Origin: Bradyrhizobium canariense
Lineage (GTDB): Bacteria; Pseudomonadota; Alphaproteobacteria; Rhizobiales; Xanthobacteraceae
Direction: 5' to 3'
DNA length: 64,000 nt
Assembly (NCBI RefSeq): GCF_018130465.1
Contig: NZ_JAFCKJ010000007.1
Location: 124,001 to 188,000 of the forward strand
A program made the position numbers and the translations under genes. This document shows, one piece after another, positions 8,442-17,125 of the stretch. The notes under the pieces are model-generated. The model searched no databases, was not told the DNA's origin, and saw only the letters and a program-made list of their open reading frames with translations. Within the stretch, counting starts at the first letter, position 1. Every line of letters begins with the position of its first letter.

Positions 8442-9539
8442 TCAGGGCTTGGCGGCGGGCGGCACGACCTGCTGCTCGACCAGGCCGAGGTGCCCCGGCA
8501 GCGAACCGGCGCGCAGCAGCATGGCGACGCTGTTCGCTTCCTCCAGGGTGAAATTGCCGGAGATCTGGCCCGAGCCGCCGGTGATGGGCTCGCGGATCAC
8601 GGGGGCGGAGATCACCTTCCCGTCGAGCACGATGGCGAAGGGCCTTCCGATGTTCTCTTCGGTGATGTGGGCGAAGCGCCGCGTGCCGCGGCCGTTGAAG
8701 CGGAACGAGGCAACCGGTTCCTTCGTGCCGGCCCCGAGGCCGGGACCGGCATAGCTGATGTCATCGCCGTCGAGTGCGCTGTCCTTGGCGACCAGATAGA
8801 GGCTCTTGTCCTTGAAGCCGGGCAGGACTTCCGTGCCTGCCGGCGGCGTGCCGGATTGTGCTTGCTCCGCTGCCATCGAGACGTCGATCAGGCGGAAGCC
8901 GACCTTGACCCTTCGGGCGAAGACCGCGGTGACGCGCTCGGGCTCCATCATACCGGGCAGGAAAATGCGGATGCGGTCGGTCCCATCGGGCTGGACGCTG
9001 GCGAGCTGGACGCCGGCCTCCTTCAGACGCTGCTCGATCATGGCGATCGCATCTTCGACGAGTTCGCGCTGCCGCGCGGAGGATGCTGCATCGGTCGGCG
9101 CGAGCCTGACCATTCCGTCGCCGCCGTCGGTCACGGCGAGTGCATGCGACGGCAATCCCTCCGCGGCCGACGCGAGCTTGCGCGCGAGTTGCTCGCGGCC
9201 CTTGACGTCGGCGATCTTCACCTCGACGCCACCGTCGCGGATCGCAAGGCCGGAGAAGGCGATCTTGCCCTCGCGCAGGTTCTTGTAGACGTCGTCGCGC
9301 AAATCCGTGACGACGCTCTCGCGCAGGCCATCGGTGTCCACCTTGTAGACGATGCGTGCCCCGCCGAGCTTCTCCATCTTGTCGGCGACGAAAGCCGCGA
9401 TCTTGGCGCGCATCTTGTCGAACTGGCTGTCCTCGGCGAGTGCCGCACGGGGCAGGGCGATCGCCGATGTCATGATCCCCGTTGTCACGGCGAGCGCGAT
9501 GAACAGCCGGGTGGCGCAATCCCGCGGGGGCGTAGTCAT
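8442..9539 (-). CDS. Secreted SecD P1-domain-like protein without the membrane domain
   Basis: The 365-residue protein starts with a signal sequence (RLFIALAVTTGIMTSAIA to ALAE), then follows the periplasmic P1 region of SecD: GGARIVYKVDTDGLRE near the start, AIAMIEQRLKEAGV in the middle, and near residues 305-340 the signature VISAPVIREPITGGSGQISG followed by EEANSVAMLLRAGSLP. It stops at VVEQ-like GLVEQQVVPPAAKP, just where true SecD enters its TM block. A GAGGTGAT ribosome binding site fixes the start. It probably is not a translocase subunit in the normal sense; it could be a periplasmic partner or a repurposed domain. The bases between it and the next gene upstream (9540-9810) show no convincing gene. 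Confidence 0.8.
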   Translation of the reverse strand: MTTPPRDCATRLFIALAVTTGIMTSAIALPRAALAEDSQFDKMRAKIAAFVADKMEKLGGARIVYKVDTDGLRESVVTDLRDDVYKNLREGKIAFSGLAIRDGGVEVKIADVKGREQLARKLASAAEGLPSHALAVTDGGDGMVRLAPTDAASSARQRELVEDAIAMIEQRLKEAGVQLASVQPDGTDRIRIFLPGMMEPERVTAVFARRVKVGFRLIDVSMAAEQAQSGTPPAGTEVLPGFKDKSLYLVAKDSALDGDDISYAGPGLGAGTKEPVASFRFNGRGTRRFAHITEENIGRPFAIVLDGKVISAPVIREPITGGSGQISGNFTLEEANSVAMLLRAGSLPGHLGLVEQQVVPPAAKP

Positions 9540-9810
9540 GATCACCTCAAGTCTTGCGGCAAGGCGCTGGCAGGACGCTGGCAAGGACGCTGACATGCGA
9601 GTCCGATGCCTGTTCTTGGTCCCCGGATCGGGCGCACAGGTTCAAAAGCCTCTCATCAGAGCCCGATTGCCGCGGCCGTTAGGTGATGGACGAACGCCAA
9701 ATCATCCATCATTCTGCATGTGCTCGGCCGGCCATCGGTCGAGGCCCCGCCAACCCAAAAAGTCAAAAGACAGGGCTCGGGGAAATGCATCTGAGGGAGG
9801 ACGGAATTCC

Positions 9811-11718
9811 ATGGCAGGCATCCACGCGCTCGATCGGCTCATCGGCAGCGATTATCCGGACCTGGCAACGGACGCAGAGGTTCGAGCCTTCGAGCAGGCC
9901 CCTTACGCCGAGCGCGTCGCGGCCGAGAGCACTTACGACGCCATCAGGCTGGGCGCGGTCCGTAACCCCGACGGGCCGGCGATCCAGTTCCTGCAAAATG
10001 CCGATCCCGCCGACACGCCGGTGGTTGTGACGTACCGCGATTTCATCGCGCGCGTCACGCAGGCCGCCAATATGTTTCACGCGCTCGGCGTCGAGAAGGG
10101 CGACGTCGTCAGCTTCATGCTGCCGCTGGTGCCCGATGCCTTCGTGACGCTCTTCGGCGCGGAGGCCGCCGGCATCGCCAATCCCGTCAATCCGCTCCTG
10201 GAGCCGCATCAGATCGCGGAGATCCTCGAGGCCGCGAATACGAAAATCCTGGTGGCGCTCGGGCCGATGCCCGGCACCGACATCTGGCAGAAGGTCGAAC
10301 AGATCCGGCCGCAACTCAAGCATCTCAAGACGATCGTGCAGGTGTTCGGTGGCGGTGACCCGGGGAAGGGAATCTTTGCTTTCAACGACCTGATCAAGCA
10401 GCAGCCTTCAGACCGCCTTATCAGCGGCCGCAAGATTCTAGGGGGCGATATCGCCGCCTATTTCCACACCGGCGGCACCACCGGCACGCCAAAGCTGGTG
10501 CGGCACACGCATGCCAACCAAGTCTATCAGGCCTGGGCGCTCAATCTGCTGCTGAAGTCTAAGCCGGGCGCCAACATGCTGTTCGGCATGCCGCTGTTTC
10601 ACGTCGGGGGATCGCTGACGCAGGTGCTGCTGACGCTGTCGGCCGGCGGTTCGCTGGTCGTGCTGTCGCCGAGCGGATGGCGCAATCCGAATGCGGTGAA
10701 GAACATCTGGCAACTGGTCGAGCGCTTCAAGCCGGAGGCGCTGTCGAGCGTGCCGACGGTGCTCGCCGCAACGCTCGCGGTGCCGCCTGGCAATGCCGAC
10801 ATCTCCAGCCTGAAATACGCAGCCGGTGGCGGCTCGGCGATCCCGGTCGCGGTGGGGTCTGCAATCCAGGACAAGCTCAAGTTGCCGGTCGTCGAGGTCT
10901 ACGGCATGACCGAGACCTCGAGCGTGCACACGCTGGCCTATCCGTCACGGCCAATCCGACTCGGTTCGGTCGGCCTTCCCATGCCTTACGCGCGGGTCCG
11001 CATCGTCCAGCTCGATGCCGACGGCCGCCTGATCCGCGACTGCGCAGCCGATGAGATCGGCGTCGTCATCATGGCCGGGCCCGGCGTGTTCGGCGGCTAT
11101 CTCAACGACGAGCACAACAAGGGTGCCTTCGTCGACGAGGTCTGGGTCAATTCCGGCGATCTCGGCCGGCTCGATGCCGAGGGCTATCTCTGGATCACCG
11201 GCCGCGCCAAGGATCTCGTGATCCGCGGTGGCCACAACATCGATCCGGCGCCGATCGAGGAGATCATGTTCCGTCATCCCGCCGTCGGTTTTGCCGCGGT
11301 GGTCGGCCAGCCCGACGCCTATGCCGGCGAGCTGCCGGTGGGTTACGTGCAGCTGAAGCCGGGCGCGATCGTCGAACCGGGCGAGTTGGAAACATGGGTG
11401 CGCGAGCGTACGCCGGAGCGCGCGGCTGTCCCGGTGCAGGTCATCCCGATCGATCCGATGCCGGTGACGGGCGTCGGCAAAGTGTTCAAGCCGCAGTTGC
11501 GCTGGGACGCGGCGCAGCGCGTGTTCACGAAGGTGCTGACACCGCTCGCCGAGCGCGGCATCGACTGCAGGGTCAGGGTCGGCGCTCACGGCAGCCACGG
11601 TTCGATCGCCACCGTTACGCTGGCGGGCCTGCCGGCGGATCAGCGCGAGGCGGTTGCGAGCGAGGTGCACGCACTGCTTGCACCGTTCGTGATGCGCCAC
11701 GAGGTGGTGCAAACGTAA
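9811..11718 (+). CDS. Acyl-CoA synthetase (AMP-forming)
   Basis: A 635-residue ANL-superfamily ligase that would activate a carboxylic acid to its acyl-CoA through an acyl-adenylate. The P-loop HTGGTTGTPKLV spans residues 219-230. VYGMTETSS and the hinge region VNSGDLGRLDAEGYLWITGR followed by KDLVIRGGHNIDPAPIEE are all present, as is a C-terminal VTGVGKVFKPQLR with the catalytic lysine. The start is chosen at an ATG 8 bp after GAGGGAGGA; a longer in-frame extension overlaps the divergent SecD-like gene and is non-coding in character. The acyl substrate is not predictable, though the FadD/FadK-like length suggests a medium or long chain. It stands alone. Confidence 0.92.
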   Translation: MAGIHALDRLIGSDYPDLATDAEVRAFEQAPYAERVAAESTYDAIRLGAVRNPDGPAIQFLQNADPADTPVVVTYRDFIARVTQAANMFHALGVEKGDVVSFMLPLVPDAFVTLFGAEAAGIANPVNPLLEPHQIAEILEAANTKILVALGPMPGTDIWQKVEQIRPQLKHLKTIVQVFGGGDPGKGIFAFNDLIKQQPSDRLISGRKILGGDIAAYFHTGGTTGTPKLVRHTHANQVYQAWALNLLLKSKPGANMLFGMPLFHVGGSLTQVLLTLSAGGSLVVLSPSGWRNPNAVKNIWQLVERFKPEALSSVPTVLAATLAVPPGNADISSLKYAAGGGSAIPVAVGSAIQDKLKLPVVEVYGMTETSSVHTLAYPSRPIRLGSVGLPMPYARVRIVQLDADGRLIRDCAADEIGVVIMAGPGVFGGYLNDEHNKGAFVDEVWVNSGDLGRLDAEGYLWITGRAKDLVIRGGHNIDPAPIEEIMFRHPAVGFAAVVGQPDAYAGELPVGYVQLKPGAIVEPGELETWVRERTPERAAVPVQVIPIDPMPVTGVGKVFKPQLRWDAAQRVFTKVLTPLAERGIDCRVRVGAHGSHGSIATVTLAGLPADQREAVASEVHALLAPFVMRHEVVQT

Positions 11719-11795
11719 CGGGCCCAACAGGCGGTGTCGGCGTCAGCTCGAAAGCAGGGCGTCGCTTCGCCGCATTAGCCATACCCCCGATAGAG

Positions 11796-11825
11796 CTTCC
11801 TGTGTGATAGACATCACACAGGAAG
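11796..11825. promoter_or_regulatory. Perfect CRP/FNR-family-type palindromic operator
   Basis: A 13-bp perfect inverted repeat with a four-base centre contains TGTGA-N6-TCACA exactly (half-sites at 11803-11807 and 11814-11818), the E. coli CRP consensus spacing. It ends 59 bp upstream of the GTG start of the first caspase-like gene, a place suited to an operator. No T tract follows, so a terminator role for the preceding acyl-CoA synthetase gene is less likely, though the arms could also fold in RNA. Confidence 0.6.
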
Positions 11826-11884
11826 AATTGGCAATCGGCGATGCTACCGAATAGTCTCAGGGAATTGCATCCGGGGGGACGCAA

Positions 11885-13726
11885 GTGATTCCGTTTCGGT
11901 TATTTGCTTTGTTGATTTTGGCGATGGGCCTTGCCTGCGGACCGGCGCATGCGGACAGGCGGGTTGCGCTTGTCATCGGCAATTCCGCCTACAAGAGCGC
12001 GCCCAAGCTCGGCAATCCCGTCAACGATGCCACTCTGGTCGGCGGCATGTTCAAGAAGGCCGGTTTTGATTCCGTCGACGTCAGGCTGGATCTCAGTGCC
12101 AGCGAGATGCGGCGCATGTTGCGTGAGTTCGCCGGCAGGACGCGCGACGCGGACATGGCGGTGATCTATTATGCCGGCCACGGCATCGAGCTCGACGGCA
12201 CCAACTATCTCATCCCGACCGACGCGACGCTGGAGACGGATGGCGACGTGCTCGACGAGACCATCCCGGTCGAGCGTGCGCTGTTCGCGGTCGAGCCGGC
12301 CAAGCAGCTGCGCCTGATCATCCTGGACGCGTGCCGCGACAATCCGTTTTCCAAGTCCATGAAGCGCACGCTGGCCTCGCGCGCGATCGGACGCGGGCTC
12401 GCCAAGGTCGAGCCGACCAGTCCCAACACCATGATTGCGTTCGCGGCAAAGGCCGGTTCGACCGCGTCCGACGGTGACTCCAGGAACAGCCCGTTCGCCG
12501 TCGCTTTGGTCGAGCACCTGCCGAAGCCGGGCCTCGACCTGCGCAAGGCGTTCGGCTTCGTGCGCGACGACGTGCTCAAGAGCACGGGCTACAAGCAGGA
12601 GCCCTATGTCTACGGCTCGCTCGGCGGCGACGATGTGCCGCTGGTCGCGACCAAGCCGGCCGCGACCGGGCCGCAGGCCAACCCGCAGGATTCTATTCGC
12701 AGGGATTACGAGCTCGCGCTGCAGCTTGCCACGCGCGACGGTTGGGAAGCCTTCCTGGCGCAATATCCCGAAGGTTTCTATGCCAATCTGGCCAAGGGCC
12801 AGATGAACAAGATCGCCGCTGAAGAGACGCGCGCGTCGGCCGAGCAAAAAGCGAATGCGGCCGAACAGCAGAAGGCAAGGCTCATTGCCGAACGCGCTCA
12901 GAAGGCCGAGCAGGACAAGGCGGCTGCGGCCGCCAAAGCCGCCGAAGAGGCGCGGATCGCGGCCGAGAAGCAAAAGCAGATCGAGCAGGCACGAGCGGAC
13001 GCCGCCGAGCACCAGCGCAAGCTGGCCGAGGCTGCCGCGGCAAAAGCACAGGCCGAGAAGCAGGCGGCGGAGAAGGCCAAGGCCGAGCTTGCCGCCAAGC
13101 AGGCCGCAGAGAAGGCGGAGCAGGCGGCAAAGCCGACGGCCGATCGGCAGATGCCTGAGGTCGAGCAAAAAGTTGCGGCCCTTGCGCCGGCGCCGGCATC
13201 CACATTGTCGGCGGCTGATCTGACAAAATCCGTGCAGAGCGAACTGCGCCGCGTCGGCTGCTTTGCCTCGGCTGCGGACGGCGACTGGAATTCAGCTTCG
13301 CAGCGCTCGCTGACACTGTTCAACAAATATGCCGGCACCCAGTTCGACGCGAAGCTCGCCAGCGTCGACGCGCTCGATGCCCTGAAAGCGAAGCCCGGAC
13401 GGGTCTGCCCGCTCATTTGCAATTTCGGCTCCAAGGCCGACGGCGATCAATGCGTGAAGATCACCTGCCGCGCCGGTTATCGCGTCGGTGACGACAACGA
13501 GTGCGAAAAGATTCAGGAGAAGAAGCCGGTCGCAACGCGCGAGGATTCGCGGAGACGGGATACGGACCGGAAGCAAACGGAGGCTGCGCCGTCGACGCCG
13601 CAGGCCTCCGGGCAAATGATCTGCAACAACGCCGGATGCAGGCCGATCGCCAAGGGATGCCGGCTCGGGACGGCCAATCATCCTTCGAATCCCGCCGCTA
13701 AAATACCAGCCGAAATCTGTAACTGA
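11885..13726 (+). CDS. Exported caspase-like (peptidase C14) protein, copy 1
   Basis: A 613-residue protein with a signal peptide (MIPFRLFALLILAMGLACGPAHA), then a caspase/metacaspase fold: RRVALVIGNSAYK opens the domain, and the His-Cys dyad is in YYAGHG (H99) and ILDACRDNPF (C150). Residues about 310-425 form a long Ala/Lys/Glu coiled coil. The C-terminal part (ADLTKSVQSELRRVGCFASA, FNKYAGTQFDAK) resembles a peptidoglycan-binding-like helical domain, followed by a Cys-rich tail ending in EICN. GTG is the start. Its TGA shares one base with the ATG of copy 2 (TGATG). Proteolytic targets are unknown; a periplasmic location argues against programmed cell death in the cytosol. Confidence 0.88.
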   Translation: MIPFRLFALLILAMGLACGPAHADRRVALVIGNSAYKSAPKLGNPVNDATLVGGMFKKAGFDSVDVRLDLSASEMRRMLREFAGRTRDADMAVIYYAGHGIELDGTNYLIPTDATLETDGDVLDETIPVERALFAVEPAKQLRLIILDACRDNPFSKSMKRTLASRAIGRGLAKVEPTSPNTMIAFAAKAGSTASDGDSRNSPFAVALVEHLPKPGLDLRKAFGFVRDDVLKSTGYKQEPYVYGSLGGDDVPLVATKPAATGPQANPQDSIRRDYELALQLATRDGWEAFLAQYPEGFYANLAKGQMNKIAAEETRASAEQKANAAEQQKARLIAERAQKAEQDKAAAAAKAAEEARIAAEKQKQIEQARADAAEHQRKLAEAAAAKAQAEKQAAEKAKAELAAKQAAEKAEQAAKPTADRQMPEVEQKVAALAPAPASTLSAADLTKSVQSELRRVGCFASAADGDWNSASQRSLTLFNKYAGTQFDAKLASVDALDALKAKPGRVCPLICNFGSKADGDQCVKITCRAGYRVGDDNECEKIQEKKPVATREDSRRRDTDRKQTEAAPSTPQASGQMICNNAGCRPIAKGCRLGTANHPSNPAAKIPAEICN

Positions 13727-15549
13727 TGACCAAGCATGACCTCCGGACCGCCACCACCGCTCTTATGCTTGTTGTTCTTGCAAGCTGCCTCGGCTACAGC
13801 CCGGCTCTCGCCGACAAGCGCGTTGCGCTCGTCATCGGCAATTCTGCCTACAAGAACGCGCCGCGGCTCGCGAACCCGGTGAACGACGCCGGGCTGGTCG
13901 GCGGTATGTTCAGGAATGCGGGCTTCGATACGGTCGAGATCAAGCTGGACCTCAATGCCAGCGAAATGCGGCGATCGCTACGCGATTTCGCGGCCAGGAC
14001 GCGCGATGCCGACATGGCGGTGATCTACTATGCGGGCCATGGCATCGAGCTGGATGGCAGCAACTACCTCGTTCCGACCGATGCCATGCTGGAAACCGAC
14101 GGCGACGTCCTCGACGAGACGGTCGCGCTCGACCGTGCGCTGTATGCGGTTGAACCTGCCAAGCAGCTTCGGCTCGTCATCCTCGATGCCTGTCGCGATA
14201 ATCCCTTTGCCAAGACGATGAAGCGCACCATGGCCTCGCGCGCGATTGGTGGCGGGCTTGCCAAGGTCGAGCCGACCAGTCCGAACACGATGATCGCCTT
14301 TGCGGCCAAGGCGGGGTCGACGGCGTCGGATGGCGATTCCCGGAACAGCCCGTTCGCGGTCGCGTTGACCGATCATCTGCCGAAGCCCGGGCTCGACCTG
14401 CGCAAGGCGTTCGGGTTTGTCCGTGACGACGTCTTGAAGAAGACCGGCAACAAGCAGGAGCCGTATGTTTATGGCTCCCTGGGCGGCAGCGATGTGCCGC
14501 TGGTGCCGCTGAGGCCAGTCGCGGCAGCAGGTCCGCAGGCAAACCCGCAGGACAGTGTGCGCAAAGACTACGAGCTTGCCCTTCAGGCGGGCCTGCGTGA
14601 AGCCTGGGAAGCATTCCTCCAGACCTATCCGGAAGGCTTTTACGCCAACCTCGCCCGCGTGCAGTTGAAGAAGATTGCCGCCGAGGAGGATCGCACGCTG
14701 GCGACGGAGAAGGCGCGTCTGGCCGAACAGGAGAAGGCGAGGCTGGCGACCGAACGAGCCCAGAAGGCCGAGCTGGAGAAAGCTGCCGCCGCTGCGAAAG
14801 CCGCGGAAGAGGCGAGGATCGCGGCCGAGAAGGCCAAGCAGATCGAGCAGGCCAAGGCGGAGGCGGCCGAACGAGATCGCAAGGCGGCGGAAGCTGCCGC
14901 GGCCAAGTCGCTCGCGGAGAAGCGGGCGCTCGAGAAGGCCGCGACTGAGGCCGCAGCGAAGCAGGCGGCGGACAAGCAGGCGGCTGATGCCGAAAGCAGG
15001 AAGGTCGCCGCGCTGTCGCCGCCGCCAAGCTCCCCGCCGCCCGGCGATCTCGCGAAATCCGTTCAGAGCGAACTGCGCCGCGTCGGCTGTCTTTCGGCCG
15101 CCACTGACGGCGACTGGAACGCCGCAACGCAGCGCTCGCTGACGCTGTTCAACAAATATGCCGGCACCCAGTTCGACGCGAAGCTTGCGAGCGTCGACGC
15201 GCTCGATGCGCTGAAGGCGAAGCCGGGACGTGTCTGCCCGCTCGTATGCAATTTCGGCTTCAAGGCCGACGGCGATCAATGCGTGAAGATCACCTGCCGC
15301 GCCGGCTACCGCGTCGGCGATGACAACGAATGCGAGAAGATTCAAGAGAAGAAGCCGGTCGCGACGCGCGAGGACTCGAGGAGGCGCGATAGCGACCGCA
15401 GAAATACCGAGTCAACGGCACCAAAGTCACAAGCCTCCGGCCAGATGGTCTGCAACGGCGCCGGCTGCAGACCGGTCGCAAAGGGCTGTCACATGGATTA
15501 TGTGAAGAACAACACCGGCGTCATGGTCCGAACCGAGATATGTAATTAG
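13726..15549 (+). CDS. Exported caspase-like (peptidase C14) protein, copy 2
   Basis: This 607-residue tandem paralogue has the same order of parts as the gene just upstream: N-terminal signal, caspase domain with H105 (YYAGHG) and C156 (ILDACRDNPF), Ala/Lys/Glu coiled coil (about 320-425), helical domain (GDLAKSVQSELRRVGCLSAA) and Cys-rich tail ending in EICN. The signal region holds LASC at residues 19-21 and could be read as a lipobox, but ALAD gives a conventional cleavage site too. The last third is nearly identical in DNA to copy 1, whereas the coiled coils and extreme C-termini differ. Its start overlaps the stop of copy 1, so both are probably made together. Confidence 0.88.
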   Translation: MTKHDLRTATTALMLVVLASCLGYSPALADKRVALVIGNSAYKNAPRLANPVNDAGLVGGMFRNAGFDTVEIKLDLNASEMRRSLRDFAARTRDADMAVIYYAGHGIELDGSNYLVPTDAMLETDGDVLDETVALDRALYAVEPAKQLRLVILDACRDNPFAKTMKRTMASRAIGGGLAKVEPTSPNTMIAFAAKAGSTASDGDSRNSPFAVALTDHLPKPGLDLRKAFGFVRDDVLKKTGNKQEPYVYGSLGGSDVPLVPLRPVAAAGPQANPQDSVRKDYELALQAGLREAWEAFLQTYPEGFYANLARVQLKKIAAEEDRTLATEKARLAEQEKARLATERAQKAELEKAAAAAKAAEEARIAAEKAKQIEQAKAEAAERDRKAAEAAAAKSLAEKRALEKAATEAAAKQAADKQAADAESRKVAALSPPPSSPPPGDLAKSVQSELRRVGCLSAATDGDWNAATQRSLTLFNKYAGTQFDAKLASVDALDALKAKPGRVCPLVCNFGFKADGDQCVKITCRAGYRVGDDNECEKIQEKKPVATREDSRRRDSDRRNTESTAPKSQASGQMVCNGAGCRPVAKGCHMDYVKNNTGVMVRTEICN

Positions 15550-15683
15550 ACCCCCGCCGGATCGTCGTCGCGGTCCGCTCATGATCCGGCGCGAGGCGTG
15601 CGCGTGTGGATGAGGGCGGACGACACGAGGCTTGCATGACTTGTCGCAGGCGAGCATCATCCCCAAAAAAATGGGGGAAACCG

Positions 15684-17009
15684 ATGCTTGAACTCTCTCG
15701 CCGCCGCTACCTTCAGCAATTGTCGGCCGTGTTCGGATCCGCCGCGCTGCCTGGGTGGTCGAGGCCGGCTTCAGCTTCAGAGAACGACATTCCGCCGGAG
15801 GGCATCGGCAAAGGCATCAAGCACATCTCCTATAGCGACATCGGCGGACGGCCCGACAGCGTGCAGGTGATGTTCAACCGGCAGCACGTCTATGTCGGAC
15901 ACATGTTCAGTGACGGCGTGACGATCCTGGACGCATCCGATCCGCGTGCACTGAAGCCGGTCAATTTCTTCATCGCAGGACAGTACACCCGCACCCATCA
16001 TTTACAGGTGGCGGAGGACCTGCTGCTGCTTGCGAACGGCGCCAATATCGTCGCGATGCAGTCCTACGATAACATGCGCGGCTATTTCGAGAACACGCTG
16101 GTCGACAGCATCACCAAGGCCAAGAAATTCCGCTGCGGCCTCTCGATCCATGACATATCGAAGCCGAACGAGATGCGCGAGATCGCGTTCCTCGAGATGC
16201 CCGGCTTCGGCATCAACCGGCTGTGGTGGCCGGGCGGCCGCTATGCCTATGTGTCGGCGCATCTCGACGGGTTCACCGACCACATCCTTTGCGTGGTCGA
16301 TCTCAAGACCGTCACCAAGCCGGAGATTGTCGCGAAATGGTGGCTGCCGGGCATGAACCGCGCGGCTGGCGAGCCGGCGACGCCAAAGGGCAAACGCTTC
16401 GCGCTCCATCACATGATCACGGCGGGTGATCGCGGCTATGCCGCCTGGCGCGACGGCGGCTTCACCATTCATGACATCAGCGATCCCACGAATCCAAAGC
16501 TGCTGTCCCACATCAACTGGTCGCCGCCTTTCGCCGGCGGCACGCATACGCCGCTGCCGCTGCCCAAGCGACAGCTCGCAATCGTCGCGGACGAGGCGAA
16601 TGCGGACAATTGCGCCAAGGGCCTGTTCCACACATTCGTTCTTGACGTGCGCGCGCCTGAAAACCCGGTGCCGATCGCAACCCTGCCGACCCCGCGCGAC
16701 CGCGACTTCTGCACGAACGGCACCTTCGGCCCGCATAATCTGCACGAGAACCGCCCGGGCTCGTTCCAGAGCGAGGACACGATTTTTGCGACCTACAACA
16801 ACGCCGGCGTCAGGGTGTTCGACGTCAAGGACGCCTTCGCACCAAAGGAGATCGCGTATTGGGTGCCGCCGACACCGAAAAAGCTCATCGACCCCCGCCC
16901 GAACGTCGCGCTCGCGGCCAAGACCTGTGACGCTTATGTCCGGCCCGACGGGCTGATGTTCGTCTCCGACTGGAACGCCGGCATGCACGTGCTGCAATAT
17001 CAGGGATGA
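15684..17009 (+). CDS. Tat-exported LVIVD-repeat beta-propeller protein
   Basis: The 441-residue protein starts with a twin-arginine signal (LSRRRYLQQLSAVFGSAAL, matching S-R-R-x-F/Y-L) and then has several LVIVD-type repeats such as HVYVGHMFSDGVTILDASDP, GGFTIHDISDPTNPKLLSHI and NNAGVRVFDVKDAF, which form blades of a propeller. Conserved His and Asp residues (HHLQVAEDLL, FGPHNLHENRPG) suggest a possible metal or ligand site. The ATG follows a GGGGGAAA ribosome binding site; upstream in-frame codons are not supported. Function is unknown; the Tat signal implies folding, perhaps with cofactor, before export. Confidence 0.83.
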   Translation: MLELSRRRYLQQLSAVFGSAALPGWSRPASASENDIPPEGIGKGIKHISYSDIGGRPDSVQVMFNRQHVYVGHMFSDGVTILDASDPRALKPVNFFIAGQYTRTHHLQVAEDLLLLANGANIVAMQSYDNMRGYFENTLVDSITKAKKFRCGLSIHDISKPNEMREIAFLEMPGFGINRLWWPGGRYAYVSAHLDGFTDHILCVVDLKTVTKPEIVAKWWLPGMNRAAGEPATPKGKRFALHHMITAGDRGYAAWRDGGFTIHDISDPTNPKLLSHINWSPPFAGGTHTPLPLPKRQLAIVADEANADNCAKGLFHTFVLDVRAPENPVPIATLPTPRDRDFCTNGTFGPHNLHENRPGSFQSEDTIFATYNNAGVRVFDVKDAFAPKEIAYWVPPTPKKLIDPRPNVALAAKTCDAYVRPDGLMFVSDWNAGMHVLQYQG

Positions 17010-17022
17010 GCGGCCGGGAAGT

Positions 17023-17109
17023 GTAGGGTGGGCAAAGGCGCGAAGCGCCGTGCCCACCGTCTCAGAGGAGACCGCGATGGTGGGCACGCTTCGCTTTGCC
17101 CACCCCACG
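17023..17109. repeat. Palindromic intergenic element, family B, copy 1
   Basis: The element begins GTAGGGTGGGCAAAGGCGCG and ends with the approximate complement CGCTTCGCTTTGCCCACCCC, with inner GTGCCCACC/GGTGGGCAC arms, so it can fold into a long interrupted hairpin. A second copy lies at 51079-51171. It sits between the convergent LVIVD and M20 genes. Confidence 0.85.
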
Positions 17110-17125
17110 GATCGCGAACGCGACG

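Noticed and set aside
9352-9810. N-terminal extension of the acyl-CoA synthetase frame
   Set aside because: It overlaps the divergent SecD-like gene and reads as low-complexity sequence. The ATG at 9811 has a good ribosome binding site and a family-like N-terminus.
11900-15345. Long minus-strand frames opposite both caspase-like genes
   Set aside because: They are antisense to coding DNA with third-position GC bias, have no recognisable domain, and show Arg/Leu/Gly-rich composition typical of shadows.
11885-15549. Caspase-like pair as CBASS or CRISPR-associated death effector
   Set aside because: Both proteins carry export signals, and no cyclase of the CD-NTase type, CRISPR gene or gasdermin is nearby.
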